From positions 1-22,456 of the forward strand of contig JBOHRF010000060.1 in the NCBI GenBank assembly GCA_050732575.1: a stretch of 22,456 bases of DNA, given 5' to 3'. A program made the translations under genes and the position numbers. This document shows, one piece after another, positions 22,449 through 22,456 of this stretch. The first letter of the stretch is position 1; every line of letters starts with the position of its first letter. This stretch comes from JBBDWZ01 sp050732575. Its GTDB lineage: Bacteria > Gemmatimonadota > Gemmatimonadetes > Longimicrobiales > RSA9. A model generated the notes under the pieces. That model did no database searches, was not told the origin of the DNA, and saw only the letters and a list, made by a program, of their open reading frames with translations.

Positions 22449-22456
22449 ACACAGAC

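Overview
The window is high-GC DNA that reads like the chromosome of a soil or sediment bacterium. The best guess is Gemmatimonadota, with Acidobacteriota as the alternative. This rests on gene content only: an ADOP-type MacB/FtsX permease, a c-type cytochrome of the photosynthetic-reaction-centre-subunit type in a non-phototrophic setting, TolB-like PD40 propeller proteins, a DUF885 lipoprotein and many signal peptides or lipoboxes. No rRNA, tRNA or CRISPR array was seen.

Left part (1-4870), nearly all on the minus strand, is a decay zone. It holds small membrane-protein pieces, an MsrB relic that has lost two zinc cysteines and carries an in-frame stop, a secreted hypothetical protein, a DUF2442 gene with a frameshifted DUF4160 partner, a broken FRG-domain gene, one intact PQQ-type sugar dehydrogenase, and two separate relics of an integron-type tyrosine recombinase.

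Middle (4873-10222, minus) carries an intact, tightly packed molybdate uptake operon, modA-modB-modC. Upstream of it lie a short ORF, a hairpin-forming inverted repeat, and a full-length but multiply frameshifted ADOP permease.

Right part (10480-22456), mostly plus, starts with a beta-barrel C-terminal relic. It continues with a serine hydrolase of the beta-lactamase fold followed 9 nt later by a small HEXXH lipoprotein, a frameshifted small membrane protein, the last ~45 codons of a cysteine synthase fused by ATGA to an orphan signal peptide, an intact FRG-domain protein, a PD40 propeller protein converging (56-nt overlap) on a di-haem cytochrome/TPR protein, a large inverted repeat, an unrecognised 390-aa alpha-helical protein divergent from a cytochrome P450, a lipoprotein with a triplicated N-terminal domain plus PD40 propeller, and a DUF885 lipoprotein.

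The genes do not form one pathway. Clear functional units are modABC (molybdate import) and the hydrolase/HEXXH pair. The exported proteins point to envelope and scavenging roles. I did not find a convincing new multi-gene system. The best candidates for something undescribed are the 390-aa helical protein beside the P450, the FRG gene in its mosaic junction, and the triplicated two-cysteine domain. Many genes in 1-4870 and 8990-13133 are broken by single-base losses in G/C runs, so some of the decay may be sequencing error; the MsrB and integrase relics carry losses that error alone would not explain.
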